From: Gigaspora rosea
Taxonomy: Eukaryota; Glomeromycota; Glomeromycetes; Diversisporales; Gigasporaceae
Length of the DNA: 64,000 nt
Reading direction: 5' to 3'
Assembly: GCA_003550325.1 (NCBI GenBank)
Contig: QKWP01000033.1
Coordinates: forward strand, 80,321-144,320
How positions within the stretch are numbered: position 1 is the stretch's first letter; the number at the start of each line of letters is the position of its first letter. Both the position numbers and the translations under genes were made by a program. The notes beneath the pieces are model-generated. The model was not told the DNA's origin. It searched no databases and saw only the letters and a list, made by a program, of their open reading frames with translations. This document shows positions 35,514 through 47,989 of this stretch, in pieces.

Positions 35514-38103
35514 TCAGGGTACAGTATCACCAGAAGTTTCACCATATGATTCATCTAATTTTCTTTTTTTCATAATACCACCATCAGATAAATCCACGAC
35601 GGCAGGCCGTTTTATAGGAGATTGTTTCTGTGATACCATCCAATCCCAGATTTCAATTTCATCAACAATATCATTTAATATATCCTCGGCTACATATTCC
35701 ATATATCGTTCAGATATTGGGCGCCATTTGCGCACACCATCGGTTGTATTTGAAGATTTCTTTGGAGTGTTAGTAGTAGTAGTAGTTGATGAATTGTTTA
35801 AAGAAGAAATTTCTAGTTCAGGATCAGGTGGTGGTGGATATCTAAAATGAGGACCAAAATTTAAAGTACAAGTACCACCACGAAACATTGATACAGCAGG
35901 ATAATAACCAAGAGAACCATCATCTTCAGTCAAATCGTCATCATTAGTGTATTCATCAACGGTAGGGAAAAAAGAAAATAAATTTTCAAAAGCAACACCT
36001 TGACATATACCGTTCTTATAAACAATAATTTTTGAACCAGGTAAAGTAGCAAATTCAGGAAGTTGAGAAGTTGAAGAAGGTTTTGATTCATCTTGTTTTT
36101 GTTGCCACCAATACTTTTTTTCATTTTTTTTTTCAGGTAATTCCAGTAATTGATTCATTTTATGAGTAGGTTTAAAGTCTTTATATTCAAACATAGTATC
36201 ACCTTTAAATAATATAGGAATTCTATGCCTTTTTGGACTTATTGGTTGATATCCAGGAATAACTTTTTTTAATGGAGGTAAACTTATATAAAGACCAATA
36301 ACATCACCAGTTTTAAAAGGTTCACCATAAGGATATAATCTTGATTGATGTATTTTATGACCAGTGAGATCTCTGAAACCATAACTATAAGCATCAGAAC
36401 CAACAGGAGAATTACGATTTCCTACAAAGTATAAAATTAAATAAGTGATATAAGTGATATAAGTGATATAAGTAATAAGTAAGTAATAATTAATAAATAT
36501 TTTAAAATAAATAAAATAAATATTAAAAATAGATATTATAAGATAATAATATACAGTATATAAGTATATGATATATACCTTCACGACGAGCCCAACCAAC
36601 TCTGACATGAGCAGCATCTTTTCCATCAATTTTACCTTCACCACCTCGATCAATAAATACTTCATAAAACCATTGACCTTCTTTTACAGAGCAATTAGCT
36701 CTAGCCATCGAAAAACCAAATTCAGTAGTAGTAGTTAATTGATCACCACTAATCCATACAGATAAACTTGCATCTTCTTTAGAAAGACGTACACCATAAG
36801 GAGATAATTCAGAATTACGATATTGTATATATGGAAACAAATTATCAAGTTCACAAGGTAAATATTTGAAACCATGACGTAAATTATTTTGTTCACCAGA
36901 TTGACCAAATTCAGTATTAGAAGAGCTTGCTTGAATTAAAGCAATTACAGCATTTGAAGAATTTGATTGCATTGCAGGTGGAGTCATACTTTGATCAGTA
37001 GAAGTTATTGAAAGTTTTGAAGATGAAGCATGTGCAGAAGAATTATCATGATGAATTGTACGGTTATTATTATTATTATTATTATTAACATCTTTGGTCG
37101 ATTTAGAAGGAGTTCGAGAATGAGATGTCTAAGGTGAAATAATTAATATATATATATATATATATATAAAAAAAGATTTGACAAAAATAAAAAAAAAAAA
37201 AAAAAAAAAAAAAGTCATGCAATATTGAAATGCATGCCAAGTCTATCTCGCGCAAAGAACATCNCCATAAATTTGGATCAACTAGACAAAAATTTGAACT
37301 TGCCGAACGATTATTTTCATCTTTTGCGACAAAAAGATCCTTTGTTGAATATAAACATGAACCAAGAGTGGCCCACCTATAATAAAAATGATAATAATAT
37401 ATAATATTAATAAAATTAGTAACATTGATAATAACATTTAAATACATTAATATATATACCAAGTTGCAGTCCTAGACCGTTCAGTACATAAAGAAGACCA
37501 ATTTTTATCTACAAACGGACGTAAATGTTCGTTTTTATTAAAATAATAACGGAATGGAGACAAATTCACCGAATTTGCAGATAGATAACGACTATCTCCT
37601 TTCGAGGCATTATGATCAGTCATGTGTTGCTGAAGCATAAGATTTGCAATTGCGCAACCACCAATTTCCTTCCAACCGGCTTGACATCGCTTTATTAAGT
37701 AGTAAATCAATAAATTATTTAAGGAAAATTATAAATTTAAAAGTAAAAACTTTGAATAAAAAAGTAGACATACTTTAAAGCTTTCCTCACCCGAAGGATT
37801 ACATAGTTTACAATGAAATATATAATTAGTAAAAATTGGAATAGTAGTATCGACCGAAATTTGAACGCATTTCACATGAAACCAATTTAAACAATCTGTA
37901 AGTTAAAATAAGGAATAAGTTTAATTAATAGGTCTATCTAAAGTTAATAGATAATGAAATAAAAACAAAGTAGAATACCAGAACACTGAAGAGACACCTC
38001 AGTTAAGTTTCTATCACCACCACAGTAACAATATTGATGTTCTTTATTTACTGTATGCGCGTCATTCCAAGTAAGCTTTCTTGGATCATAGGACGATGAC
38101 ATA
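35514..38103 (-). CDS. ash2: ASH2/Bre2-type COMPASS subunit: PHD-like finger plus SPRY domain
   Basis: The SPRY domain is split by an intron: exon 36579-37128 carries LSPYGVRLSKEDASLSVW and GQWFYEVFIDRGGEG, and exon 35514-36421 carries GSDAYSYGFRDLTGHKIHQS, PFKTGDVIGLYISLPP and VYKNGICQGVAF. N-terminal exons 37979-38103, 37774-37895 and 37460-37689 encode a PHD-like Cys/His array (QYCYCGGDR, LQCSDCLNWFHVKC, FHCKLCNPSG) and a helical region (GWKEIGGCAIANLML), as in ASH2L. A further exon starts at 37376 with its donor unresolved; an ambiguous base (37264) lies there. The product is a core subunit of H3K4 methyltransferase complexes, where the SPRY domain contacts RbBP5/Swd1 and Dpy30-type partners. 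The ATG at 38101-38103 gives MSSSYDPRKLTWNDAHTV, but one extra A near 38040 shifts the frame before QYCYCG; probably sequence error or a missed splice. The Asn repeat (AAT)n and poly-T tracts are intragenic. Confidence 0.85.
37140..37216. repeat. (TA)n and poly(A) tract in an ash2 intron
   Basis: A TA microsatellite at 37146-37168 followed by a run of more than 20 A (minus-strand T) at 37190-37213. It makes the exon boundary between 37128 and 37376 hard to place. Confidence 0.85.
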
Positions 38104-39476
38104 GCACAAATATCGTTTAGTTGATAGAGGAAAAAAAGTTTAAGATGATTGGTCCATTTGAATAATAACTATTTATAAATTTTTTTTTTTCTTATTAACT
38201 TTAATTCATTTTAATACAGTAATAACGATAACTTTAAAAGTTCATTTCATTTATTACAAAAATAACAAAATCAGTTACACAAAACGAACTATAATTTTCT
38301 GGTATTACAATCTAAAAAAAAACTTTTACTATAAAAGAGTCCACTTTTATTAGGAATTTATAATAATAGATTGTTCATCTAACATCAAAGTTATCGCAAA
38401 ATTATATATATTACTCAGTTTCCTAATTGGGTTATTATTAAAATTATGATCAACATGGAGCTTTTAAATACATATTCTACGTATAACTGAACTCAATATT
38501 GACTGATATAACTGATAAATACGTATTAATTATTGTTCAAAGGAGAAGTGGTACTATGTAGTTCATTCTCTGATCCTGTTATTTAACTGTTGAAAATTTT
38601 AAAATTGCTTTAAATTGCTTAAAAATTTATTAGGCTGAGATGCATTTAAGGTTATGTTATAATATATGAGTCGGGCTTTCAAATTAGACTGATTGTCAAT
38701 ATATAATTGAAAGCCCGAAATCTAGTTTTTTCTTGTATATGTTCAGGAATAAATGGAATAAACCAAATTGTTTACCGGTATAATTAAATAATAATAGCTC
38801 ATCTATAATCTAGCAAATAAATTTATCAAATTAAACCATCTTTAAAAAGAATCTTTGGTCTTTATCTAATTAATTTTAAAGTTATTTGATAAAATTCGGA
38901 CGCAAACTTTTTCCATCCGTGTAGCTCAGAACATTATTGAATCTTAAAAAAGCTAGGCAATACTTTAAACGGTACCCTCCATACGTACGTACGTACTTAT
39001 TGTTGAGAAAAAGTGCTCTTGTAAACTGTTACATGATCAAAACAAAATGATAAAATAATGAGTACTTATAAAAGGAAAATGCAATGTAAAATGTTGTATT
39101 GCTTTATAGCCAAGCAATAAATTTAAATAGTGTAATAACTTTTGATGTTGTATTGCTTTACATTATTTTCATTTATAGTATTCTGGTGATAAAAAGATAT
39201 AATGTAATTTTTTTGTTTGTAAAAAATAAATTTTCGTTTTAGATGGTTCGGTGCATGGTATACGACGTAATCAGTGCATACTCGTGCATGCTCGTGCATA
39301 ATTCTTGTCAATATTTATGCTTCAAATTAACTTTTTAAATTGCATCCTATAGTCAAATAGAGGGAAGGGGGGTATTTTGAATTACCTATTTAAATGGACT
39401 CGGTTCCCTTCTTTTACAAACTCAACCGACTTTGGTTCTTTTTCTCAATAATAATAATTTTAATTAAAATCCAATC
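38104..39476. other. Intergenic region between divergent ash2 and secreted-protein gene
   Basis: AT-rich without recognisable genes. A short (ACGT)n tract lies at 38979-38996. The last ~370 bp resemble the region before the second secreted-protein gene. Confidence 0.6.
39100..39476 (+). promoter_or_regulatory. Upstream region conserved with the paralogous gene
   Basis: Shared blocks in the same order upstream of both paralogs: ATTGCTTTATAGCCAAG (39107 and 41792), CTTGATGTTGTATTG-like (39140 and 41825), and the leader ACAAACTCAACCGA(C/T)TTTGG followed by TTCTTTTTCT just before ATG. Conservation over this span suggests that the duplication included the promoter, or that these blocks carry shared control sites. 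Confidence 0.65.
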
Positions 39477-40282
39477 ATGAAATTCCTATCAATGAGTTCA
39501 CTTTTCATTTTCGTGGTTGTAGCATTCAATTTTGTTTTCGCTCAAAATAATGTCCCCCCTTCCAATACATGTCTACAAGAGTTTACTAAACTTAATTCAA
39601 GTTCGGACCTAAATAATTGCGCTTCGTTTGTCAAGTTGATGCCATTACATGGTGCAACAATGCAAAATTCAACATCAATTTATGATAGTTATTGTAGTGC
39701 ACCAAAGTGCAGTGATAGCGTCACTACTGCCGATGCTAATGAACTTAAAACTCAATGTCAACCAGAACTTGCTGCGAAAGATACTTTCTTTACTTACCTA
39801 AAAACCGTTCTTGTTTTCAATTCTCCGCTAAGGGATTCCTTGTGTTTCAAGAATTCTTCCGGAAGTTATTGTGGTTTGGTTGAAGATACTGCTGTGACGC
39901 TTAATTACATTCTTGGATTGAATTCTACGCAGCCTAATCTTAATTGTAGCAATTGTAATAAAGCTATTTTAAATACTTTTATGAATTACATTAAACAACA
40001 TCCTGAAACTCAGGCTGACTTACCGGTTGATCAGTCGTCTATTCAAACGATTGCTTCAAAGTGTGGTAATTCTTTCTTAGGTAAGTTATACATATATATA
40101 TATATTATTTTAAATTTATATAAAATTATTTTTAATTTTTCTCTATTTATTATATAGATGGAACTGTTCCAGATACCACTAAGAAGAGTAGTGGCAACTC
40201 CATGCACGCTCTATCTTCTATTGGGTTTATGAAAACAATAATCGCAGCTTCATTTATTATTTTAATTGTTTATGCTATTTAA
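39477..40282 (+). CDS. Secreted Cys-rich, probably GPI-anchored protein (paralog 1)
   Basis: Two exons: 39477-40080 and 40158-40282, with a GTAAGT donor, an AG acceptor and a phase-1 intron, 242 residues in all. The N-terminus MKFLSMSSLFIFVVVAFNF is a classical signal peptide with probable cleavage after FAQ. The mature part has about ten cysteines in a regular pattern (NTCLQEF, NNCASF, YCSAPKC, TQC, SLCF, SYCG, NCSNCNKAILNTFMNYI, SKCGNSF) and several N-x-S/T sites. The C-terminus after the intron is Ser/Thr-rich and ends in a hydrophobic segment (IIAASFIILIVYAI), as for a GPI signal. This resembles fungal DUF7729-type secreted proteins; function unknown. A cell-wall or plasma-membrane surface location is inferred. 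Confidence 0.85.
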
Positions 40283-42058
40283 ATTAAAAAAGTATATTAG
40301 AATGAAATTATAGGATTCCTAAAGTTTACTTAAGATTTAGCTTACGTATAAATTTAGTTAATAACGTGAGTTATATAATCATGTAATGATAATGATTAAA
40401 TTGTTGGCTTTTTTTTCTTTCAATTTGTCAACAAATATTATTGCTTTTATGATTTATTACAATAAAATAATTATAAAATGTATTTAGTCATTTTAGTCAT
40501 ATATATATGTCTTGTTGAGTTATTGCTTCATGTTGGTCTATGACCTGAAATGACTAAGATCTTTCGTATGTTATTTGATTATAACGAAAGTTGTTATAAT
40601 TATGACTTTATAACCTTTTACTAAAAAAAAAAAAAAAACAAACATTCTTATATTAGAGAACCGCTAGGATATTTTATCTAAAGGATATAGCTACTTTATA
40701 TATATTTAAAGTAGCGCCCTGGCTAAAATTACGATTTAACGCATACATGAAGATCTAATTTCAGGGGCTTAATTATTCCATTTTTATTACGATACCACTT
40801 TTTCAGCCAATCAAAATTCAAACTTCGGAATAATTTATAGTTTCCGAAGACTATCATATGATAAATAGAGAGATTTGATTGGCCATAATTTATCATTTTT
40901 TCCGTTTTTATCTTAATAGGAAGTATTCACAGTCCCCTGCTTTAGATGCCTTTTATTAATGATATCAATTTCCGACCCGATTTTTCAACAATCGGATATT
41001 TTCCGCTCTTTACACATGTAATATAAAAAAAAAAATTTAATTGTTTAATAATACTACTTTACTTCCGACTGTGGTTTCTAACTTCCTGTTTAAAAAAAAC
41101 CATTATCGGAAAAAAAAAAATAATATCGCCCAAAAATTTGCGCACTGTTGATGTGTCACTGCATTTCGGATTGGTTAACTACAGTTCATCAGTTGTATTT
41201 GTTAATGGTAATACTGTAACTTGAGAAATGAAGCACCTGTGTTGAATTCTAAAGTAAGTTAAAGCAAGCTTTGTAAGTCCTGGAGAGGAAAGATTAATTG
41301 GTAATTGTTAAACATGAACACGAAATGTGAACTTATTAGTAGGGATTTCATAATTCCAAAATCGTAATGGAAATTCAAAATGCGAAAGACAAAAACCCAA
41401 ATATATTTAAGCAATATTTGGCCATGTGTTCAATTTAACTATAGTGAGCAATTTAATTTAACATCGTTACTATTTTGATTTCATAGTCAAAACAATTCAA
41501 TTTTTATATCTTTTTTTATTTTAAAAAAAAAAAAAAAGTTCGTTATACAACTCATATTTTTCTTAAAGTCCATAGCACTTTTTATATCGAACTAATATAA
41601 AATTTAAAGTTTGAGTGAGTTCATTATCAGTTATAGGGAGTTTCATTGGATCCAGTGTCAACATTATATGTTTATTTTAATCGAAATTTTACAGAAAGTT
41701 CATGTCACGTGATGATGATAAAAATTTAACCAAATATTTAAATACACAAAAATGCTGAAATGATTTGATTTATATGTAAAACGATATAGTATTGCTTTAT
41801 AGCCAAGTAAATAATGTAATAACCCTTGATGTTGTATTGTTTTCCAAAAACGTAATTTTGCTTGTTCACGTTGGCTGGTTAAGTGTTACTAGTGCACAAT
41901 TCTAATTTAAAATTTTTTAAAATTGATTCTATAGTTAAGTCGAACACATAGCCAAATATTTGGGTTGAGTTTCATATTTTGAATATCCCATTTAAATGGG
42001 CACATTCCCTCATTTACAAACTCAACCGATTTTGGTTCTTTTTCTAATAAATTCAATC
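40283..42058. other. Spacer between the two secreted-protein paralogs
   Basis: No gene recognised. The 3' portion (41780-42058) repeats the upstream blocks of paralog 1. The rest is AT-rich with long A-runs (41522-41536, 40624-40638). Confidence 0.6.
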
Positions 42059-43054
42059 ATGAAATTCTTATCAATAAGTTCATTTTTCGTTTCCGTATTT
42101 GTAGCATTCAATTTTGTTTCCGCTCAACAATTACCACAAAATCTCTCCAGTACATGTCAACAAGAACTTGGTAAACTTGCCTCAACTCCAGAATTCAACA
42201 ATTGTGCTTCATTTCTCAAGTTAGCATCATTACAAAATCCAACTAATGACCCAAAACCGATCTATGATAATTATTGTTCCGCACCGAAATGCAGTGATAA
42301 CACTACTTTTGCTGCTGCTGCTGATCTTAAAAGTCAATGTCAATCAGATCTTGCTATGAATGATCCTACCGTTTCTTATTTAAAAGAAATTCTTATTTTC
42401 AATTCCCAATAAAGGATTCCTTTTGTTTCAAGAACTCTTCCGGAGGATATTGTAACTTGGATCCAAATTCTACTATTATATTAAATTTCATTAGTGGATT
42501 GAGTGCTACTTTCCCCACTGATATTAATTGTAACGATTGTAATAAAGCTATTTTAAATACTTTTATGAACTACTTCAAAGCTCATCCTGAAAGTTTGGCT
42601 GAATTACCAGTTAATCAGACGGCTTTGGAATCTTTTCAAACTTTCGTTATATCAAAGTGTAATTCTTCTTTCTTAGGTAAGTTATACGTATATCTATACA
42701 AGGGTATTATGGTATCACGTGAACACTCAGCTTCATCTCGTTGAGTTGAATCCATACTAAAAATAAATTCGATTCTGATCATGAAATCATATTACTATTC
42801 GTAGCAATACCTAATTCGCCATAATACCCCCATATTCCTTATATATTGTTTTAAATTCATATAAAATTCTTTTTAATTTCTCTTTTTTTTTCATTATAGA
42901 TGGAACTGTTCCAAATACTACTGGATCTCAAAATACTACTGGATCTCAAAAAGGTAGTGGCATCTCTATGCACACACCACCTTTTATTGGTTTCACAATG
43001 TTTGCAAACACTATCATCGTAGCTTCGTTTATTATTTTAATTGCTTACGAATGA
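42059..43054 (+). CDS. Secreted Cys-rich, probably GPI-anchored protein (paralog 2, apparent frameshift)
   Basis: Exons 42059-42676 and 42900-43054, with the intron at the same position as in paralog 1. The start MKFLSISSFFVSVFVAFNF is a signal peptide, and the Cys pattern is the same (SSTCQQEL, NNCASF, YCSAPKC, SQCQSDL, CNDCNKAILNTFMNYF, SKCNSSF). The frame is lost at about 42407: FNSQ then stop, whereas paralog 1 continues FNSPLRDSLCF. One C missing from a C-run accounts for it, and the downstream sequence is intact in the shifted frame (DSFCFKNSSGGYC). This is either a recent pseudogene or a base-call error. The C-terminus has a duplicated NTTGSQ and a hydrophobic tail (IIVASFIILIAY). The intron carries a MITE. 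Confidence 0.78.
42702..42829. mobile_element. 128-bp MITE-like insertion in the intron of paralog 2
   Basis: The ends GGGTATTATGG and CCATAATACCC are inverted; the stretch is absent from the otherwise alignable intron of paralog 1. The TSD is unclear because of the AT-rich flank. Confidence 0.7.
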
Positions 43055-44132
43055 AATTATAGGATAAGATTTAGCTTAAATAACTGATGGATTTAATGCA
43101 CATTAATGATCATATAAGGATAATGATTAAATATTTTTTTGCTTTTTTCATTTGTCGACAAATATTTTTGCTTATTATTTTATTACAATAAAATATAAAT
43201 AAAAGCATACATTTTATCCTAAACTTTATTCACTATATAGTATGTACAGTACGTACGTGCATGTTTATATGTCGTGTTATTATGTTTATGTTGGCCGATC
43301 ATCTTTTATGATCTACGTGATTTTTTTTTTTAACTTCGATCTACCTCAATGGTAGTGACGGGCAAATCACAGATTTTCCAAACATCTCCACAAGGTGCAG
43401 ATCACGCGAGATAGAGACGACAAATTTATGCGGAATTTTTCAGAATTTTGTCTCTCATCGAGGGGTGATATGAAAAAACAATTATGAGTATTCTATCCCT
43501 TCCCACTTTCGTGCCATGCATGCTAACTGTTCAGAAATCGAGAGTATCGATCGAACCTAAACGGATTATCTTCTAAATGCTACTGACTAAAGTACAAGGT
43601 GGATGAAAAAAAAACCAGATAATTCTTTCTGAAACAAAACTATTAACCCCAATTGAATACCATGTAACAACCCTAGAACAGATGATATGTACATCAATAC
43701 GTACCAAAAACATTTTTTCGTCTTGATAGTCCACTTCTACTTTAAATATTTTTCTTCATGACTTTCGTCCTGACAAGCCATAACTTATCTAAAAAAAAAC
43801 TAAACAATGATAGTCGTCGCAACAGGTCATCAAAATAAATCCTTAAAGCAAACTGCAAACCGTTATACGAGGGCGGGATGAAAAAACCAGACAAGGTCGG
43901 GTTAGCAGAAAAAAAAAACAGAAATTAAATACCACTAATGATTACTAATCGAAATACTACGTCACTAAAACCTCAAATAAATCATACAATAACTCAATAA
44001 ATCAATCAATCAATAAATCAGCCATTCGATGGATCATAATAAATTCGTGATCGATTCGAGACAAAAGCAGCTAACTTTTCATGCTGTTAGCAGGATCATG
44101 CACGGGGTATCACGTGAATCACGCGGGGTGCC
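43055..44132. other. Non-coding interval downstream of paralog 2
   Basis: No gene recognised. A short GTACAGTACGTACGTGC tract lies at 43243-43259. Otherwise unremarkable. Confidence 0.55.
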
Positions 44133-44553
44133 CAGGGAGAGTGATTTTCTGTGTTTCACAGAAAACCACAGAATTTCTTTTAATCACAGCCAACTACAAA
44201 AATCACCCTTAGTCACCACAGAATGTCACAGAATTCTACAAAATGCTTAAAATATCACAGAATTGTTAAATATTGTAGGGGTTGGCCAATAAATTCAAGG
44301 CGGGCGTCGGGAAATGTAGACACTAAATTAACGTAAATTACAAGCATTTCCTCGGAAGTTACGGAATTATATAGTTTAGGAAAATTTTGATAAACAAATT
44401 TTTATTTATAATCATGCTAAATTACAGAAAGAATAAAATAGCACCACAAAACTGTACAGAAATTGGTAAAAGGCTTATCACATTAAATCACAGAATTTGT
44501 CTTAACCACATACAGAATTTTGTCTTAACCACCACAGAAAATCACTGTCCCTG
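44133..44553. mobile_element. 421-bp non-autonomous hAT element
   Basis: TIRs CAGGGAGAGTGATTTTCTGT and the complement of CAGGGACAGTGATTTTCTGT. Exact 8-bp TSD GGGGTGCC (44125-44132, 44554-44561). The CAGGG start and 8-bp TSD are hAT hallmarks. The interior repeats CACAGAAT words and has no coding capacity. Confidence 0.93.
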
Positions 44554-45299
44554 GGGGTGCCCAATCAGCCAGTATTGATCTACAAATTGCATAGATCAAA
44601 TAACACAAATGCGCTCTGAACAATATGTCAATTTGTAAAGAAGATCTAGACAAAGTTCGAAACCGTGGTATTTATTTATTAACTGTTATTATTCTTTACT
44701 GTATTAATGATTATAAATGTTCCAACATAATTCCATGTATCAAAATTTTGGGTGCAAACTGGAATTTAAATGCTTGAGAGCACTTCTACTTTAAAAAATA
44801 CCCTGAAGCAACAGCGGCAATGTCACATAATAATTTGAATATAGAATTACAAATCTTATTAGAAAATTTAGAAATTGGTTCAAGAGCAATAAGGCGCTTG
44901 CTATGCAGCGCGAATTGAAGGTCAGTAACAAAGGTCTACTAACTAATTCTGGAAAATGAATGGTTATCATAGGAACATGAATGTGCTACACCTCATTACT
45001 ACAGTTTGGGAAAGAAGAGTACTCAGTCTTATGTATGCTTGGCATGTACATTATACTTCATAGTGTTCTTTATTTCTACAGTTTGGGGAAAAAGAGTGCT
45101 CAGTCTTATGTATGCTTGGCATGTACACTATGTATAATGTACTATGTTTTTAACTACGGTGCGAGAATGAAAAGGTGTCTGCCTTATATCACTGCAGCGT
45201 GCATATTTCACTTGCATCTAGTGGACCTTTTGCTGGCTTAGCATTGTTTTGCTAATATTTTCTCCATTATTATTTTATAAAATATAACAAAAAAGTAAA
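44554..45299. other. Spacer with a 78-bp tandem repeat
   Basis: Two copies of a block with CTACAGTTTGGG, CTCAGTCTTATGTATGC and TTGGCATGTACA, at 44998-45058 and 45076-45136. The frame through it (44981-45241) is probably incidental. Confidence 0.65.
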
Positions 45300-46290
45300 A
45301 AATGCCAAATCCTATGATGAAAGGAAATCTAATGAATCTAATTCAAGTATTAAGAGCGTCAAAGAATTGAAATTTGATCCACATGTTGCTACATTACTTC
45401 TACCATATAGAGAAATTCTTAAAGAAATACAGAATCATCATATAGAACAAGAATTTTAACGAGCCTGGCAATTATCTTATATGCTCAAGTGGTCTGTTGT
45501 GGACAATTATCTATTTGGTGAAGTTGAAATTTATATCGATTTACCCATACCAGCTGTCAACATGTCTTTATAAGCGAATTAATTATGTGATTACCATTTT
45601 ACATAATCTAATTGCTAAAGGAATTATAAGCAATATAAAATTTTGCTTTAATAACTAACTAAAAAGATTATGGGGAACTTGTTCAAAGAAACCCTATGTT
45701 TTAGACACTATAAAGGCACTAATAGCAATCTCTTTAATCATTTTCTACTTAAATACATTTCTTATTTGTTCAGATGATATTAACATGAATCGGGAATATT
45801 ACCATCAAACCTTAGACAATGGTAGAAGCAAGTTAGCTAAGTCCGATTTTGCTTTTGTTGTCTTTAATCATATAGGTCAACAGTTTCTTTTTTTCATAGT
45901 TAAGCTCAAGGCTAATAGATTCGCAGTACACAAAGATGAAATAGCGGCGGTAGCAAAAGCTGCCTTTAAATATAATCATATTCTCGCATCTGTCTATTAT
46001 TATTAAAAGATGAAGTAAATGCAACTCGTCTACATATTGGCTTGATAAATGGAATAACTATCTTTTTGGGTTTGATGAATCTGATTTATGATAAATCTAA
46101 AAAATTTTTTGTTTATGCTTATGAACCAAATAAGGCCTTTATACAGGTAATAAAAAGACTAATATTGCAAATGTATTGAAGCTAGTGGCATACTTGAAGA
46201 CAAATGTATATCAGAATGGAAGAGTACTTAAAAAAATACATGCAATAGAACATTATTAGCAGCTTTGCCACGTTTTTTTTAAAAGGGTTA
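45300..46290 (+). pseudogene. Remnant of an uncharacterised gene family
   Basis: Not assigned to a known domain. The best part is 45786-46005 (MNREYYHQTLDNGRSKLAKS, then FFIVKLKANRFAVHKDEIAA); a one-base shift near 46003 then leads into KDEVNATRLHIGLINGITIF and later NIANVLKLVAYLKTNVYQNG (about 46157-46220). Upstream, 45340-45460 reads SIKSVKELKFDPHVATLLLP before a stop. These fit one decayed protein with charged Asp/Glu/Lys positions. I recall similar multi-copy proteins in Rhizophagus, but without a tool this is inference. Confidence 0.4.
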
Positions 46291-47989
46291 TCAAGTTATA
46301 TCCAAATGAGATAAAAGTAATTCTTTAGCTAAAATAAGTGTGATATATTAACGATTTGTATAGTGACTCCTCAAACAAAATAAGTGAGATATATTGATGA
46401 TTTGTGGTAGCTCCTCAGGTGAACAAGTGAGATATATTGACAATTTATGTTAATATTAGTAGTTTAATTATTCAGATAACTTTGTTTTTTTAAAATTTTA
46501 TATGAAAAATACATTGATCAATTAATTGCAATATTTTTATCTTTTTTTATATATTTTTCATAGCTGATATAGCAAAATACTTCAAACATTAAAAAGGTTG
46601 TTATAGTGACCTTAGATAATTTCATACTTTTATTATGGAGCAAATATAATATTATTATTATATATATATTAATTATAACTGTTCTAATCTAGCTGTCAAT
46701 ATCTAATCATGATATAACATTGTATATTGAGTTTGTTTAAATTAAACAAAAAAATACCAAGTTAAATTTAAATAATATAAAATAGTATAGTAGAAGTATA
46801 ACAGAAATTTATTTTTATTAATTGTTTATTTCTATTAAAAAATCAATGTTATACAAACTATTTGTATTGTTTACAATAGAGAAATGAACCTATAAATAGT
46901 GAAAAATTTTTTTATAATTAAGTCCATTCAAATATTTTTATTAACTTTAATTAGGTATGATTTGGCAATAGTTGCATTTAAATATTTACTAGTTTTATAA
47001 AACTACTCAACAAATCTTCAATTTTTTTGTGCAGTCACATGATATTGTATATTAGAATTGCAAAACTTATATTTTTAATACTCCTGCATTTACTTTTTGA
47101 TATATCTAAATATGCTCCAAAAATTTTATTACTTTTTTGAAATATGATAATTTTAAAAAGCCATGTGATAATTTCTGGGTTGATAGCATAGCAGTTAAGC
47201 TTTGAGGTTACAAATTAAAAGATTGCCAGTTCAAATCTACTAGAAGCATTAAAAAAATCTACTAGTTAGTCTAAATTAAGGAACTAAAACACTATGGATC
47301 CAGGACCTAGAACATCTAACAAGGTGTACTTAACTTTAGAATAGGCAGTAACTGAGTAGCTATATAGTATATTTGGCTTTACTAGAACCTGATTTAAAAA
47401 AATTAGCTAAAGTTACAAGACATAGTGTAGTTCTACATAAACTTGGGCACATTGCGAGCTGAACTACTACTGAACCAACAAGTGCTCTTACAAAGAAGAC
47501 CAAAGAAATTTGCTAAAAGATCAAAATGCTTAGTGCATACTGGCTATATAGGTAGTTAAAATAAACAAGCCGGATAGTAGTCTAGATAATTAAAAGCTAA
47601 TAATAGCAATTCCATAGTAGATGTACTAGTGCATCCAATAGAAGTTATAAAAAAAAAGTTAAATAACTGCTATGCACAAAAAAATTCTGTGCTAGCTTTT
47701 GTTGATCATTGTCGATTATTTATCATGTAGCAGTACTTGTGATACACAGTTTGGGCATTTTTATATTTGTATAACAGTTTTGTGCATGTACTATGTTATT
47801 GCTTATTCAGCTCTTATTTGTTAATCAGTTTATAATATATAACTAAATATACAAGCCAATAAAACCTAATATTTGCAAATGCAAATATTTATAATAATAT
47901 AAATTTTTTGGTTAATGCACTAACTAATACAAGTTAGCAATTATGTGTTTTGATACATAATAAATGTTCATACTAATTATGTGCAGAGC
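46291..47989. other. AT-rich interval with a short tandem repeat and a tRNA-like motif
   Basis: Three ~50-bp copies of AAGTGAGATATATTGA(C/T)GATTT-like sequence lie at 46332-46450. A tRNA-like segment is listed separately. No genes. Confidence 0.55.
47165..47245 (+). repeat. Candidate tRNA-derived (SINE-like) segment
   Basis: TAGCATAGCAGTTAAGC resembles a pol III A box and CAGTTCAAATCT, about 35 bp later, resembles a B box. The acceptor arm does not pair and no poly(A) tail follows. Weak. Confidence 0.3.
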
